Source of the DNA: Halomonas sp. McH1-25
GTDB taxonomy: Bacteria > Pseudomonadota > Gammaproteobacteria > Pseudomonadales > Halomonadaceae
Assembly (NCBI RefSeq): GCF_022348165.1
Contig: NZ_JAKRFI010000012.1
Coordinates: 1-53,304, forward strand
Length of the DNA: 53,304 nucleotides
Reading direction: 5' to 3'
Below the pieces are notes generated by a model. The model did not search any database. It saw only the letters and a list, made by a program, of their open reading frames with translations, and had not been told where the DNA came from. The translations under genes were made by a program, and so were the position numbers. Positions 45,186-53,304 of this stretch are shown piece by piece (the first letter of the stretch is position 1; every line of letters begins with the position of its first letter).

Positions 45186-45806
45186 TTAATGTTGCAGATG
45201 TAGACCGCACTCGCGCTTCTCTTCGACCTTGGTGGGGTCGAAATAATCAAAATTGTTGGGTAGATCGTGTTTTTGCAGATACTGGTACATGTCCTTGGCT
45301 GTCCAGTGCAATACCGGCGCTACCTTTATCAGTCCACTGCCGTTGATCGATACGGGCTGCATCTGAGCGCGTTGCGCCGTATCTTCAGCCCGAACCGCAG
45401 TGAACCAGACCTCAGGGGCCATCTCACGCAGGGCGCGTTCGAACGGTTCGAGTTTCACTTCCTCGGTGAAGGCCGCATGACGAGGTTCGTCGATGGTCGG
45501 CGCCGGCCCCTCCAGTGCCTCACGATGCGCGCGTGAGCGTCTCGGATGGTAGATGCTCAGGTTCAATGAGAGTCGCTTGGCGAGGTCATCGGCAAACCGG
45601 TAGGTTGCTTCAGTGTTATAGCCGGAGTCCATCCAGACGATGGGAATGTCGGGTTGGACTTGCGTGACCATGTGCAGAATGACGGCTTCGAAGGGACGAA
45701 AATTCGTCGTGCAGATGGCGCGCTTGCCGAGGCCCAGTGCCCAACGGGTCAGAGCTTCGGGATCATTGCCATATTGCTCGTTGATTGCATCGATGTTTAG
45801 GTCCAT
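45186..45806 (-). CDS. cysH: Phosphoadenylyl-sulfate reductase family protein (short form)
   Basis: 206 residues from the ATG at 45806 (CTGGAGGGCTT upstream); the open frame to 45950 is not supported. PP-loop-type features: TTNFRPFEAVILHMV, DIPIVWMDSGYNTEATYRFAD and the C-terminal catalytic KRECGLH (C200). It lacks the paired cysteines that bind the iron-sulfur cluster of Pseudomonas-type APS reductases and also lacks the loop with SVGDTHTT seen in E. coli PAPS reductase, going straight from YQYLQKHDLP to KRECGLH. It would reduce PAPS to sulfite using thioredoxin; substrate preference is inferred. Confidence 0.85.
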   Translation of the reverse strand: MDLNIDAINEQYGNDPEALTRWALGLGKRAICTTNFRPFEAVILHMVTQVQPDIPIVWMDSGYNTEATYRFADDLAKRLSLNLSIYHPRRSRAHREALEGPAPTIDEPRHAAFTEEVKLEPFERALREMAPEVWFTAVRAEDTAQRAQMQPVSINGSGLIKVAPVLHWTAKDMYQYLQKHDLPNNFDYFDPTKVEEKRECGLHLQH

Positions 45807-45830
45807 AAGCCCTCCAGAAACGTGAAGGAA

Positions 45831-45869
45831 GCAGGCTTCCCAGAATGTCGTTACCCTAACAAAGCCTGC
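45831..45869 (-). promoter_or_regulatory. Inverted repeat in the cysH leader
   Basis: GCAGGCTT (45831-45838) and AAGCCTGC (45862-45869) flank 23 nt, 25 nt before the cysH start. A candidate -10 TATATA lies upstream at 45903-45908 (minus strand) with no good -35, as expected for a CysB-activated promoter. The repeat could be a leader-RNA hairpin or a binding site. Confidence 0.35.
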
Positions 45870-45981
45870 GCTTACCGCCCCAATACTGTTTTGTTCGGTA
45901 CTTATATAGCTGGAACAGGGGGTTGAGCCGTCCTTAAACATCGATCTCATAAAATCTGCGGGGTGCCGTCATCGTGCCTGC

Positions 45982-47331
45982 CTATGCCGTTGAGAGCGCG
46001 TCCATCAGTCGGGTTATCTTGGCCAGGCTCTCCTGATATTCCTCTTCTGCGCTGGAGTCGCTGACCAGACCGCCGCCGCCCCAGACATGGAGTTGCCCGC
46101 CATCGGCGATGACGGTTCGAATTGCGATCGAGGTATCCATCGCCCCCCGTCGGTCGATGTAACCGAGACTGCCGCAGTAGACGCTACGCCGGCTGGGCTC
46201 GAGCTCGTCGATGATTTGCATGGCGCGTATCTTGGGGGCCCCGGTAATCGAGCCGCCGGGAAACGCGGCGGCAAGCAGATCGATCGGCGAGTACGAGGAT
46301 GCCAGTTCGCCCGTGACCACGCTTACCAGATGATGCACATTGGCGTAACTTTCCAGTCCACACAGCTGTGGCACCCTGACGCTGCCGGGGCGGCAAACGC
46401 GGCCAAGATCGTTGCGTAGCAGGTCGACGATCATCACGTTCTCGGCCCGATCCTTGGGGCTGGCCGACAGTTCCGTAGCGAGTCGAGCGTCTTCTTCTGC
46501 GGTCATGCCGCGCGGACGGGTTCCCTTGATGGGACGGGTTTCCACTTGTCCCTCGCGCACTTGAAGGAAGCGTTCAGGAGACATCGAGAGAACCGCCTTG
46601 TCATCCCAAGCCATGAAACCGGCAAAGGGAGTCGGAGTGGCGCGCCTCAGGGCCAAATAACCCTCCCAGACATCGCCTTGGTAAGGGGCGCTGAAGCGCT
46701 GGGCTAGGTTGATCTGATAACAATCCCCCGCCTGGATATAGCGCTGTATGGCCTGAAAGCGCTCAGCGTAGCTCGCCTGGTCCATTTCCGCACGAAATGG
46801 GGTCTTGACGTTGAAAGAGGCAGGCGCCGGGGGCGTACGGGTCAACCACGCGTCGACCTGCCGTCTGCGTTCCGGTGTAGCGACCAACCACGCTTCCCGG
46901 CGCAAGTGGTCCTGGATCAGGGCCCAGTCGTAGAGGCCCAGGCGGCTCCAGGGAAGCGTCGCCGCTGCCTGGGCCCGGTTCGGCAATGTTTCCAAGCGTC
47001 GGCCGAGGTCATAACTCCAATAGCCTATCAATCCGCCAAGAAAGGGAAGATCGCTGTCAGGCAGCTCGACATCGAAACTCTCGAGTAACGCTTGCTGAGC
47101 CGCGAACGGATCCTCAGGCAGGCTGGGAACGCGATCGCAATGTACCTTACCGTGGGTGTCGACTTCGAGAATGGCGATAGGATCGCTCGCCAAAATATCG
47201 TAGCGCCCGCCGGGGCCCTCGGGGCGACCGCTATCCAAGAGAACGGCACCCTCCCGATGACGCAAGCGGGCGAAGCGCTCCAAGGGGTCGGCATGGTACG
47301 GCAGGGGAGTGATAACGGGCTTTGAGGTCAT
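45982..47331 (-). CDS. pabB: Aminodeoxychorismate synthase component I
   Basis: 449 residues from the ATG at 47331 (AAGGAG ten nt upstream); the frame continues open to 48180 but that part is antisense to the hydrolase. The N-terminal domain (FLGGLIGYWSYDLGRRLE) and the chorismate-binding domain (QINLAQRFSAPY, PIKGTRPRG, ENVMIVDLLRNDLGRV, FPGGSITGAPKIRAM) mark the PabB/TrpE family, and PIKGTRPRG with its Lys marks PabB. It makes 4-amino-4-deoxychorismate for folate with PabA encoded elsewhere. Confidence 0.94.
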   Translation of the reverse strand: MTSKPVITPLPYHADPLERFARLRHREGAVLLDSGRPEGPGGRYDILASDPIAILEVDTHGKVHCDRVPSLPEDPFAAQQALLESFDVELPDSDLPFLGGLIGYWSYDLGRRLETLPNRAQAAATLPWSRLGLYDWALIQDHLRREAWLVATPERRRQVDAWLTRTPPAPASFNVKTPFRAEMDQASYAERFQAIQRYIQAGDCYQINLAQRFSAPYQGDVWEGYLALRRATPTPFAGFMAWDDKAVLSMSPERFLQVREGQVETRPIKGTRPRGMTAEEDARLATELSASPKDRAENVMIVDLLRNDLGRVCRPGSVRVPQLCGLESYANVHHLVSVVTGELASSYSPIDLLAAAFPGGSITGAPKIRAMQIIDELEPSRRSVYCGSLGYIDRRGAMDTSIAIRTVIADGGQLHVWGGGGLVSDSSAEEEYQESLAKITRLMDALSTA

Positions 47332-47381
47332 GCAATGCGACTCCTTCGACAAGCGAGACATTCTAGGGGGAGCGGTCGCAT

Positions 47382-47410
47382 TTGTCCGCCCTCCCGGCGG
47401 ACGGGATAAT
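47382..47410 (+). promoter_or_regulatory. Candidate promoter of the hydrolase gene, with inverted repeat
   Basis: TTGTCC (47382-47387) and GATAAT (47405-47410) are 17 bp apart. Between and across them lies an inverted repeat GTCCGCC-CTCCC-GGCGGAC (47384-47402), well placed to act as an operator. Confidence 0.45.
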
Positions 47411-47448
47411 GCAAGGCTTCTTCTGACACCGATCACTGGAATCTGCCG

Positions 47449-48306
47449 ATGCATGCCGATTATCGCCTCGAACAAGGAAGACTCGAACGTCGGGACCAGT
47501 GCGTAGCCTGGCGTCATCTGCACCGCTACGGGGAGGGCGGTAAGGGAACGTTGCTGTTGCTCCATGGTGCAGGGGTCGCCGGTGAGGCGACATGGCAACC
47601 TATGCTCGGTCATCTCGATGCGTGGCAAGACATCGTCATTCCGGACCTGCGAGGGATGGGACAGACCTGCCATCCCGATGGCCAGGAGCGCAGCTTCACT
47701 CTGGATGAGGTCGTAGCCGACATCGAAGCGGTATTGGACGCTCGAGGTTGTGATCGGCTGGACGTCGTTGGCTATTCCTTCGGTGGGCTGGTCGCCATGC
47801 GCCTGAAACAGCGGCTGGGAGCAAGAGTCGCTCGCATGGGCCTCATCGAACCGGCGCTTCTCGAGAGAGAAGATCAGGCCACGATGATCCAAGTGCGTGA
47901 AGCCTACGCTGAGGCGGCGGAGCGGATCCGGCAAGCCGAGACGCCTGAGGCCGGCATCGTGGCTTTTCTCGACCTCATTGCTCCCCACCGATCCCGCAAC
48001 CCCCGTGCGGAACGACTGTCGGTTACGCGCCTGGCTCATCGGCCGCTGGGGTTTGCCAACGCCCTGGATTGCGTAACCCAGGCTGTCCGGTACGTGGATC
48101 GCGAGGCGCTGCTCCAGGCCCAGGAGCACGTTATCAGCATTGTCGGCAGCAAGAGTCTGGAAGCGATGAAGCGTTATCATGCGTTGCTGGACGATTCACG
48201 CGCCGATTGGACCTATCGGGAACTTCCCGGTACCGACCACTCCTTACCGTTTCAGAAGCCTCGACGCATTGCATCGTTGCTGACGGCTCATTTAACGTCA
48301 ACGTAA
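47449..48306 (+). CDS. Alpha/beta hydrolase
   Basis: 285 residues. The fold is shown by LLLLHGAGVAGEATW (oxyanion region), the nucleophile elbow GYSFGG (Ser near 109) and a final ELPGTDHSLPF with the catalytic His near 263. The natural substrate is unknown; esterase, thioesterase or C-C hydrolase activity are all possible. It is divergent from pabB and has its own promoter; a hairpin follows the stop. Confidence 0.85.
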   Translation: MHADYRLEQGRLERRDQCVAWRHLHRYGEGGKGTLLLLHGAGVAGEATWQPMLGHLDAWQDIVIPDLRGMGQTCHPDGQERSFTLDEVVADIEAVLDARGCDRLDVVGYSFGGLVAMRLKQRLGARVARMGLIEPALLEREDQATMIQVREAYAEAAERIRQAETPEAGIVAFLDLIAPHRSRNPRAERLSVTRLAHRPLGFANALDCVTQAVRYVDREALLQAQEHVISIVGSKSLEAMKRYHALLDDSRADWTYRELPGTDHSLPFQKPRRIASLLTAHLTST

Positions 48307-48309
48307 CCC

Positions 48310-48321
48310 CATTGTCGACAA
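48310..48321. promoter_or_regulatory. Upstream copy of the prp operator
   Basis: ATTGTCGACAAC holds the 10-bp palindrome TTGTCGACAA, found again at 48429-48438. It lies 4 nt after the hydrolase stop and about 134 bp before the regulator start. Confidence 0.65.
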
Positions 48322-48341
48322 CGCGGCGGCGATAGCTACTT

Positions 48342-48365
48342 GCTTCTACGCCCAAAGGTGTAGAA
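48342..48365 (+). terminator. Hairpin after the hydrolase gene
   Basis: Ten-bp stem CTTCTACGCC with GGTGTAGAAG (one G-U pair) and a CAAA loop. There is no T tract, so termination is uncertain. It lies between the two operator copies. Confidence 0.4.
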
Positions 48366-48384
48366 GATCGATGGTCAAGCGCTA

Positions 48385-48413
48385 TTGACCGGTCAGCCAG
48401 GGCTGGCTAGAGT
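48385..48413 (+). promoter_or_regulatory. Candidate promoter of the prp operon
   Basis: TTGACC (48385-48390) and TAGAGT (48408-48413) are 17 bp apart; transcription would start near 48420, just before the operator copy at 48428. Confidence 0.55.
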
Positions 48414-48427
48414 TCCTTCAATCACTT

Positions 48428-48439
48428 ATTGTCGACAAT
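48428..48439. promoter_or_regulatory. prp operator overlapping the 5' leader
   Basis: ATTGTCGACAAT is a perfect 12-bp palindrome between the candidate transcription start and the ATG of the GntR regulator, where bound repressor would block transcription. It is typical in size and symmetry for VanR/FadR-type GntR operators. Confidence 0.7.
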
Positions 48440-48443
48440 TAAC

Positions 48444-49175
48444 ATGAATTCCAGAATGCAGGATGGTGTGCTTCCCGAAGTGCGAACTCTGGCCGAGCGG
48501 GTCTTCAACCAGCTCCAAGATGCCATCGTTCGCGGTGAACTGGCGCCAGGGACCAAGATCACCGAACCGGGATTGTCGAAAACGTACGGCATTTCCCGCG
48601 GGCCTCTTCGCGAGGCCATGCGGCGACTGGAAGCCCATCGCCTAATCGAGCGAGTGCCCCACGTGGGTGCACGGGTGGTCAAGTTGTCGATGAAGGAGTT
48701 GCTCGAGCTTTTCGATGTACGCGAAGCGCTGGAAAGCATGGCGGCCAGGCTGGCTGCACGTCACATGAGTGGCGAGGAAATCTCAGGCCTTCGCGAAGTG
48801 CTGGCCTTTCACGAACGTCAGGCCGACCTGCAGCGCGGTGAAGCCTATTACCAGCGTGAAGGAGACCTAGATTTTCATTACCGGATCGTTCTCGGCAGCC
48901 ACAACCGTATGCTGATGACCATCCTCTGCGACGATCTCTACTATCTGGTGCGCCTGTATCGCACCCAGTTCAGTGCCAGTGGATCACGACCGCAGCGCGC
49001 CTTTGTCGAGCATCATCGTATCGTCGATGCCATTGAAGCGGGGGATGAAGAGCTCGCTGAGCTGTTGATGCGCCGCCACGTTAGCGCCTCACGAGAAAAT
49101 GTGGCAGAGCGCTATGCCGAAGTGCTTAAGCAGGAAGAAGCCACGATATCGCCCATTCAAAGGACGACCCTATGA
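48444..49175 (+). CDS. prpR: GntR family regulator of the methylcitrate cycle
   Basis: 243 residues from the ATG at 48444; a TTG at 48429 is in frame but lies in the operator. No good ribosome binding site is present, so translation may be weak. The N-terminal winged helix ([46 protein letters not shown]) and an FCD ligand domain ([18 protein letters not shown], later [14 protein letters not shown] with metal-type His) define a FadR-subfamily member. Its stop overlaps prpB (ATGA), so it heads and probably autoregulates the operon. It is unrelated to the sigma-54 PrpR of E. coli; the symbol is by role. Confidence 0.9.
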   Translation: MNSRMQDGVLPEVRTLAERVFNQLQDAIVRGELAPGTKITEPGLSKTYGISRGPLREAMRRLEAHRLIERVPHVGARVVKLSMKELLELFDVREALESMAARLAARHMSGEEISGLREVLAFHERQADLQRGEAYYQREGDLDFHYRIVLGSHNRMLMTILCDDLYYLVRLYRTQFSASGSRPQRAFVEHHRIVDAIEAGDEELAELLMRRHVSASRENVAERYAEVLKQEEATISPIQRTTL

Positions 49176-50059
49176 CCCAACCCACGCCTGGCGCACGTTT
49201 CCGTGCTGCCCTAGATGCTCATCGCCCGCTGCCCATCGTAGGCACGATCAATGCCTATTCGGCATTGATGGCGGAAAAGGTAGGCCACAAGGCTATCTAT
49301 CTTTCCGGGGGAGGGGTCGCCAATGCCTCGTTCGGGTTGCCCGACTTGGGAATGACCACCATGAACGATGTCGTGGAGGACGCCCGGCGCATTACCGATG
49401 CCAGCGAACTGCCCCTGCTGGTAGATATCGATACCGGCTGGGGAGGGGCCTTGAATATCGCACGTACCATCAAGGAGATGGGGCGTGCCGGTGTCGCGGC
49501 CGTGCACATCGAAGACCAGGTGGCGCAGAAGCGATGCGGGCATCGTCCCAATAAAGCCATCGTATCCAAGCAGGAAATGGTCGATCGCATCAAGGCGGCT
49601 GCCGATGCCAGACCGGATCCGGACTTTTACCTGATCGCGCGCACCGATGCGTTCCAGAAGGAGGGGCTGGATGCAGCTATCGAGCGTGCCAATGCCTGTA
49701 TCGAGGCGGGCGCCGACGCCATCTTTGCCGAGGCCGTGCATACCCTGGACGATTATCGGGCTTTCTGTGAAGGCATTGATGCTCCGATCCTTGCCAATAT
49801 CACCGAGTTCGGCGCTACGCCGCTATTCTCGCAACAAGAACTCGGTGAGGTAGGGTGCCGTATGGTGCTGTATCCATTGTCGGCGTTTCGGGCCATGAAT
49901 GCTGCCGCTCTCCAGGTCTATCGCAGCATCCATGAAAAAGGTCATCAACGGGATGTGGTCGAGCTGATGCAGACCCGCGACGAACTTTACGATTTTCTCG
50001 ATTACCACGCCTTCGAGCGCAAACTTGATGCGCTGTTTGCCGAGAAAGGTGACGAATGA
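49172..50059 (+). CDS. prpB: 2-methylisocitrate lyase
   Basis: 295 residues, the usual length. The catalytic KRCGH motif lies near residue 122 in [16 protein letters not shown]; metal-site [12 protein letters not shown] and [15 protein letters not shown] are present. It splits 2-methylisocitrate into pyruvate and succinate, the last step of propionyl-CoA breakdown. It overlaps the regulator gene by 4 nt. Confidence 0.96.
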   Translation: MTQPTPGARFRAALDAHRPLPIVGTINAYSALMAEKVGHKAIYLSGGGVANASFGLPDLGMTTMNDVVEDARRITDASELPLLVDIDTGWGGALNIARTIKEMGRAGVAAVHIEDQVAQKRCGHRPNKAIVSKQEMVDRIKAAADARPDPDFYLIARTDAFQKEGLDAAIERANACIEAGADAIFAEAVHTLDDYRAFCEGIDAPILANITEFGATPLFSQQELGEVGCRMVLYPLSAFRAMNAAALQVYRSIHEKGHQRDVVELMQTRDELYDFLDYHAFERKLDALFAEKGDE

Positions 50060-50117
50060 CTTTCCGGCTGAATAACAACGATAACGACAAGCTCATCGCG
50101 TCCATAGGAGACATGCC

Positions 50118-51245
50118 ATGCCAGAGAAAGCGAACAATGGGGCCGGTTTGCGCGGCCAAAGCGCCGGTAGCACGTCATTGTGCACGGTGGGTAAGAGCGG
50201 TTCGGGCCTGACCTATCGCGGTTACGACATCCATGACCTGGCAGAGCATGCCCGCTTCGAAGAAGTCGCTCACCTGCTTCTCAAGGGCAAGCTGCCCACT
50301 CGCCAGGAATTGGAGGATTACATTGCCAAGCTCAAGACGTTGCGTGGTCTACCCCCTGCGCTGAAAACAGTGCTGGAACAGATCCCTGCCGATGCCCATC
50401 CCATGGATGTGATGCGTACCGGGGCGTCGATGTTGGGTAATCTCGAGACAGAGGAGAGCTTCACAGAGCAGCAGGATCGCAGCGATCGCATGCTGGCGGC
50501 ATTTCCTTCCATCATCAATTACTGGTACCGCTACTCCCACGATGGGGTGCGCATCGAGACCGAGACCGACGATGTATCGATCGGTGGCCACTTCCTGCAC
50601 TTGTTGCATGGTAAACCGGCCTCCGAGCTGCATGCTCGAGTCATGAACGTGTCTCTCATTCTGTATGCCGAGCATGAGTTCAATGCCTCGACTTTCACGG
50701 CTCGGGTCTGTGCCTCCACGCTTTCCGACATACATAGCTGTGTCACGGGAGCCATCGGTTCTCTCAGGGGGCCGCTGCATGGTGGCGCCAATGAAGCGGC
50801 GATGGCGATGATCGAGCACTGGCAATCGCCGGAAGAGGCCGAGCATGAAATTCTTGGCATGCTCGAGCGCAAGGAAAAGATCATGGGGTTCGGGCATGCC
50901 ATCTACCGGAAATCCGATCCACGCAATGCCATTATCAAGCAGTGGTCGCGCAAGCTGGCCGAAGATGTCGGGGATACGCGCCTCTACCCGGTCTCCGAGC
51001 GTGTCGAGCAGGTCATGTGGCGCGAGAAGAAGCTGTTCTGCAATGCCGATTTCTTTCACGCCAGCGCGTATCACTTCATGGGTATACCCACCAAGCTGTT
51101 CACACCGATTTTTGTCTGTTCACGTCTGACTGGCTGGTGTGCGCATGTGTTCGAGCAGCGCGCGAACAATCGCATCATTCGACCGAGTGCCGATTACACC
51201 GGTCCCGATAAGCAATCCTGGCTGCCAATCGAACAGCGCGATTGA
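50118..51245 (+). CDS. prpC: 2-methylcitrate synthase
   Basis: 375 residues; ATAGGAGACATGCC precedes the ATG at 50118. Citrate-synthase fold with [14 protein letters not shown], the active His in [26 protein letters not shown] and a final [13 protein letters not shown]. The short length and operon position between prpB and prpD fit the methylcitrate enzyme, which joins propionyl-CoA to oxaloacetate. Confidence 0.96.
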   Translation: MPEKANNGAGLRGQSAGSTSLCTVGKSGSGLTYRGYDIHDLAEHARFEEVAHLLLKGKLPTRQELEDYIAKLKTLRGLPPALKTVLEQIPADAHPMDVMRTGASMLGNLETEESFTEQQDRSDRMLAAFPSIINYWYRYSHDGVRIETETDDVSIGGHFLHLLHGKPASELHARVMNVSLILYAEHEFNASTFTARVCASTLSDIHSCVTGAIGSLRGPLHGGANEAAMAMIEHWQSPEEAEHEILGMLERKEKIMGFGHAIYRKSDPRNAIIKQWSRKLAEDVGDTRLYPVSERVEQVMWREKKLFCNADFFHASAYHFMGIPTKLFTPIFVCSRLTGWCAHVFEQRANNRIIRPSADYTGPDKQSWLPIEQRD

Positions 51246-51321
51246 AGCTCGCTGTAACCGGCACCGATCTTTTCTCACCCGATCAGGCGGGATGAAACCG
51301 CCATACCAAGGAATGTTTTCG

Positions 51322-52806
51322 ATGAGTGCCAATGTCGACATCAACAAGCGTCCAGACTATGACGTCGAGCTGCAAACGATCGCTGACTACGTTCTCAGCT
51401 ATAAGATAGAAAGCCAGGAGGCGTTGGATACGGCACGTAATTGCCTGATGGATACGCTGGGTTGCGGTCTCCTGGCGCTACGCTTTCCGGAATGCATCAA
51501 ACACTTGGGGCCAATAGTGGAAGGGACGGTCGTGCCTCACGGGGCGCGAGTGCCAGGCACTTCATTTCGCCTGGACCCGGTCAAGGCCGCCTGGGACATT
51601 GGATGCATCATCCGGTGGCTTGATTACAATGACACGTGGTTGGCTGCGGAGTGGGGACATCCTTCGGACAATTTGGGCGGAATCCTGTCAGTCGCCGATC
51701 ATTTGTCTCAAAAGCGGGTTGCTGCAGGCAAATCGCCGCTGACCATGCGTGACGTGCTCGAAGGCATGATCATGGCGCATGAAATCCAAGGTGTGCTGGC
51801 GCTGGAAAACTCCTTCAACCGCGTCGGACTCGATCATGTCGTACTCGTCAAAGTGGCGTCGACGGCCGTGGTTGCCAAGCTGATGGGCGCGGACCGAGAA
51901 CAGTTGCTGTCTGCCTTGTCCCACGCATGGGCGGATGGCCAAAGCTTGCGCACGTATCGCCATGCCCCGAATGCAGGGTCGCGCAAGTCCTGGGCTGCGG
52001 GAGATGCGACCTCCCGCGGGGTTCGGTTGGCCGATATCGCCATGCGTGGCGAGATGGGAATCCCCGGTGTGCTCACTGCACCGCAGTGGGGCTTCTACGA
52101 TGTATTGTTTTCCAAGACCAACAAGGATCAGCAGATCAAGGACGCGAGTGAACGTAAGTTCAAGTTCACGCGTAATTACGGAACGTACGTCATGGAGCAA
52201 GTGTTGTTCAAGATATCGTTCCCGGCGGAATTCCATGCCCAGACGGCTTGCGAGGCGGCAGTTCTTTTGCATCCCCAGGTCAAGGATCGGCTGGAAGAGA
52301 TTGACCGTATCGTCATTACTACGCATGAATCCGCGATCCGTATCATTTCCAAGTCCGGCAAGTTGGCCAACCCGGCCGACAGGGATCACTGTCTGCAGTA
52401 CATGGCAGCGGTACCTCTGGCATTTGGCAGTCTCGTGGCCGAACACTATGAAGACGAATTTCATGAGGCCAATCCAATCATCGACGAGTTGCGTGAGAAA
52501 ATGGAGGTCGTCGAGGACGAGCGGTTTACCCGTGAGTATCTGGAGTCGGATAAGCGATCGATCGCCAACGCTATTCAGGTTTTCTTCAAGGATGGTTCGA
52601 GCACCGAGAATGTCGTGGTCGAGTATCCCATCGGCCATCGTCGTCGGCGTCAGGACGGCATCCCTCTGCTAGAGGCCAAATTCAAGGCCAACCTGGCGAC
52701 ACGTTTCCCTGCCGGACGTAGCCAAGCCATCTTCGATCTCTGCAAGGATCAAAAGGCACTGGAAGCGACACCGGTTCAGGAATTCATGGACCTTTTCGTT
52801 ATCTGA
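51322..52806 (+). CDS. prpD: 2-methylcitrate dehydratase
   Basis: 494 residues from the ATG at 51322 (AAGGAATGTTTTCG upstream), which lines up with E. coli PrpD; an ATG at 51313 sits too close to the ribosome binding site. Family motifs: [39 protein letters not shown], and [17 protein letters not shown]. It dehydrates 2-methylcitrate to methylaconitate or methylisocitrate without an iron-sulfur cluster. This operon uses PrpD rather than the AcnD/PrpF pair found in many relatives. Confidence 0.95.
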   Translation: MSANVDINKRPDYDVELQTIADYVLSYKIESQEALDTARNCLMDTLGCGLLALRFPECIKHLGPIVEGTVVPHGARVPGTSFRLDPVKAAWDIGCIIRWLDYNDTWLAAEWGHPSDNLGGILSVADHLSQKRVAAGKSPLTMRDVLEGMIMAHEIQGVLALENSFNRVGLDHVVLVKVASTAVVAKLMGADREQLLSALSHAWADGQSLRTYRHAPNAGSRKSWAAGDATSRGVRLADIAMRGEMGIPGVLTAPQWGFYDVLFSKTNKDQQIKDASERKFKFTRNYGTYVMEQVLFKISFPAEFHAQTACEAAVLLHPQVKDRLEEIDRIVITTHESAIRIISKSGKLANPADRDHCLQYMAAVPLAFGSLVAEHYEDEFHEANPIIDELREKMEVVEDERFTREYLESDKRSIANAIQVFFKDGSSTENVVVEYPIGHRRRRQDGIPLLEAKFKANLATRFPAGRSQAIFDLCKDQKALEATPVQEFMDLFVI

Positions 52807-53041
52807 CGTTTCGTACGACGGAAGCCTGGCTTTCTCTGCGGCGCCCAAAATCTTTAGCGACTCGTATGGCGGGCGCCGATAGCTTGGACTACAATTTTTT
52901 CTGCTTAGGCACTTGCCAAGTCGCCTGGCGATCCGTAAAGTACGCATCCGCTGCTGACGACGGGCACACGTTGTTGGCGGTGAAGGTGGCGCAAGGCGCT
53001 GTTTCTGTTGGGGTTTTTCTCGGTTCGCTGAGAAAGGACAG
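52807..53041. other. Intergenic region downstream of prpD
   Basis: 235 bp with no gene. Arms CGGCGCCC (52839-52846) and GGGCGCCG (52871-52878) flank a long loop, and TTTTTT follows at 52895-52900, so it may be a poor terminator for prpD. A 6-bp inverted repeat TTTCTC-N8-GAGAAA lies at 53016-53035, just before the first strong promoter. Confidence 0.4.
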
Positions 53042-53069
53042 TTGACAGACAGGCCGCATTCGGTAGAAT
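53042..53069 (+). promoter_or_regulatory. Strong promoter P1, probable rRNA operon
   Basis: TTGACA (53042-53047) and TAGAAT (53064-53069) are 16 bp apart, with a GC-rich discriminator (GCACCGCC) after the -10, as in growth-rate-regulated rRNA promoters. Confidence 0.75.
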
Positions 53070-53179
53070 GCACCGCCACGGATTCGGGGTTCGCCCGACA
53101 GGATGGAAGCCGCTTTCGAGCGTCACTTCGGTCCGGCCAGTGCCTCTCGAGGCATCGCGGCCAACGGCGAAACAGGTGC

Positions 53180-53207
53180 TTGACAGCGCGGCTCGAATCG
53201 GTAGAAT
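53180..53207 (+). promoter_or_regulatory. Strong promoter P2, probable rRNA operon
   Basis: TTGACA (53180-53185) and TAGAAT (53202-53207), again 16 bp apart; the -35, -10 and ATCGG/TTCGG before the -10 match P1, 138 bp upstream. The discriminator ACGCC is GC-rich. Confidence 0.75.
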
Positions 53208-53304
53208 ACGCCTCTCTCGCAACGAGGCAGCCCCGAGGGGCAGGAAGGTTGGCTGGGTTGAATAGCCGCTTCCGGTTGCAACGCTCCACTCTTTATAAGA
53301 GCCC
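53208..53304 (+). other. Leader of a probable rRNA (or stable RNA) operon
   Basis: From P2 to the window end no gene is seen. ACTCTTTATAA (53287-53297) resembles the boxA antiterminator core (GCTCTTTAACAA) seen ahead of 16S rRNA, so the window probably stops a short distance upstream of rrs. No part of 16S rRNA itself is inside. Confidence 0.55.

Noticed and set aside
47332-48180. N-terminal extension of pabB by about 283 codons
   Set aside because: It is antisense to the alpha/beta hydrolase gene, and a proper PabB start with a ribosome binding site exists at 47331.
52669-53289. 206-codon minus-strand frame across the prpD end and rRNA promoters
   Set aside because: It overlaps prpD and both strong promoters antisense, with Arg-rich composition and no motif.

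Overview
The window is GC-rich gammaproteobacterial chromosome. Gene content, Pseudomonas-like neighbourhoods (4.5S RNA beside dnaX; mlaA - PP2C regulator - STAS protein - transaldolase; cysB/cysH/pabB) and a very acidic periplasmic PstS suggest a halophilic Oceanospirillales member, most likely Halomonas or a close relative. That placement is inferred from gene content and was not computed. No insertion sequence, CRISPR array, tRNA gene or prophage was seen.

Layout. 1-3.7 kb: the end of a TctA permease, a bidirectional terminator, then a minus-strand pair of an ATP-grasp enzyme and a 672-residue protein whose C-terminal half looks like a papain-fold cysteine peptidase. 3.8-9.1 kb: 4.5S SRP RNA, dnaX-ybaB-recR and rnd-ycgL-ycgN. 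9.2-16.2 kb: oligopeptidase B (minus), then a small membrane protein, a VWA protein, a class II glutamine amidotransferase and fadD. 16.2-24.8 kb: hrpA, a KAS III-like synthase, mlaA, a PP2C phosphatase with a degenerate receiver, a STAS protein and convergent tal. 24.9-31.7 kb: chemoreceptor, multi-PAS histidine kinase with a receiver-only response regulator, an MFS exporter and a TauE/SafE permease. 31.7-36.2 kb: Pho box and pstSCAB. 36.2-41.1 kb: a fatty-acid cluster (thiolase, TetR regulator, SDR dehydrogenase, acyl-CoA dehydrogenase) with a PsrA-like palindrome. 41.1-43.5 kb: AI-2E family permease and an AT-rich island with one P-loop protein. 43.5-48.3 kb: trxA, cysB, cysH, pabB and an alpha/beta hydrolase. 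48.3-52.8 kb: the methylcitrate operon (GntR regulator, prpB, prpC, prpD) with two copies of one operator palindrome. 52.8-53.3 kb: two strong, nearly identical promoters that probably drive an rRNA operon beginning just outside the window.

How the genes work together. Fatty acids are activated by FadD and oxidised by enzymes like those at 36-41 kb; odd-chain products yield propionyl-CoA, which the prp operon converts to pyruvate and succinate. cysB, cysH and trxA form a sulfate-assimilation neighbourhood, with thioredoxin as the likely reductant of CysH. The least explained parts are the ATP-grasp/cysteine-peptidase pair, the pseudo-receiver partner-switching module, and the AT-rich P-loop island.
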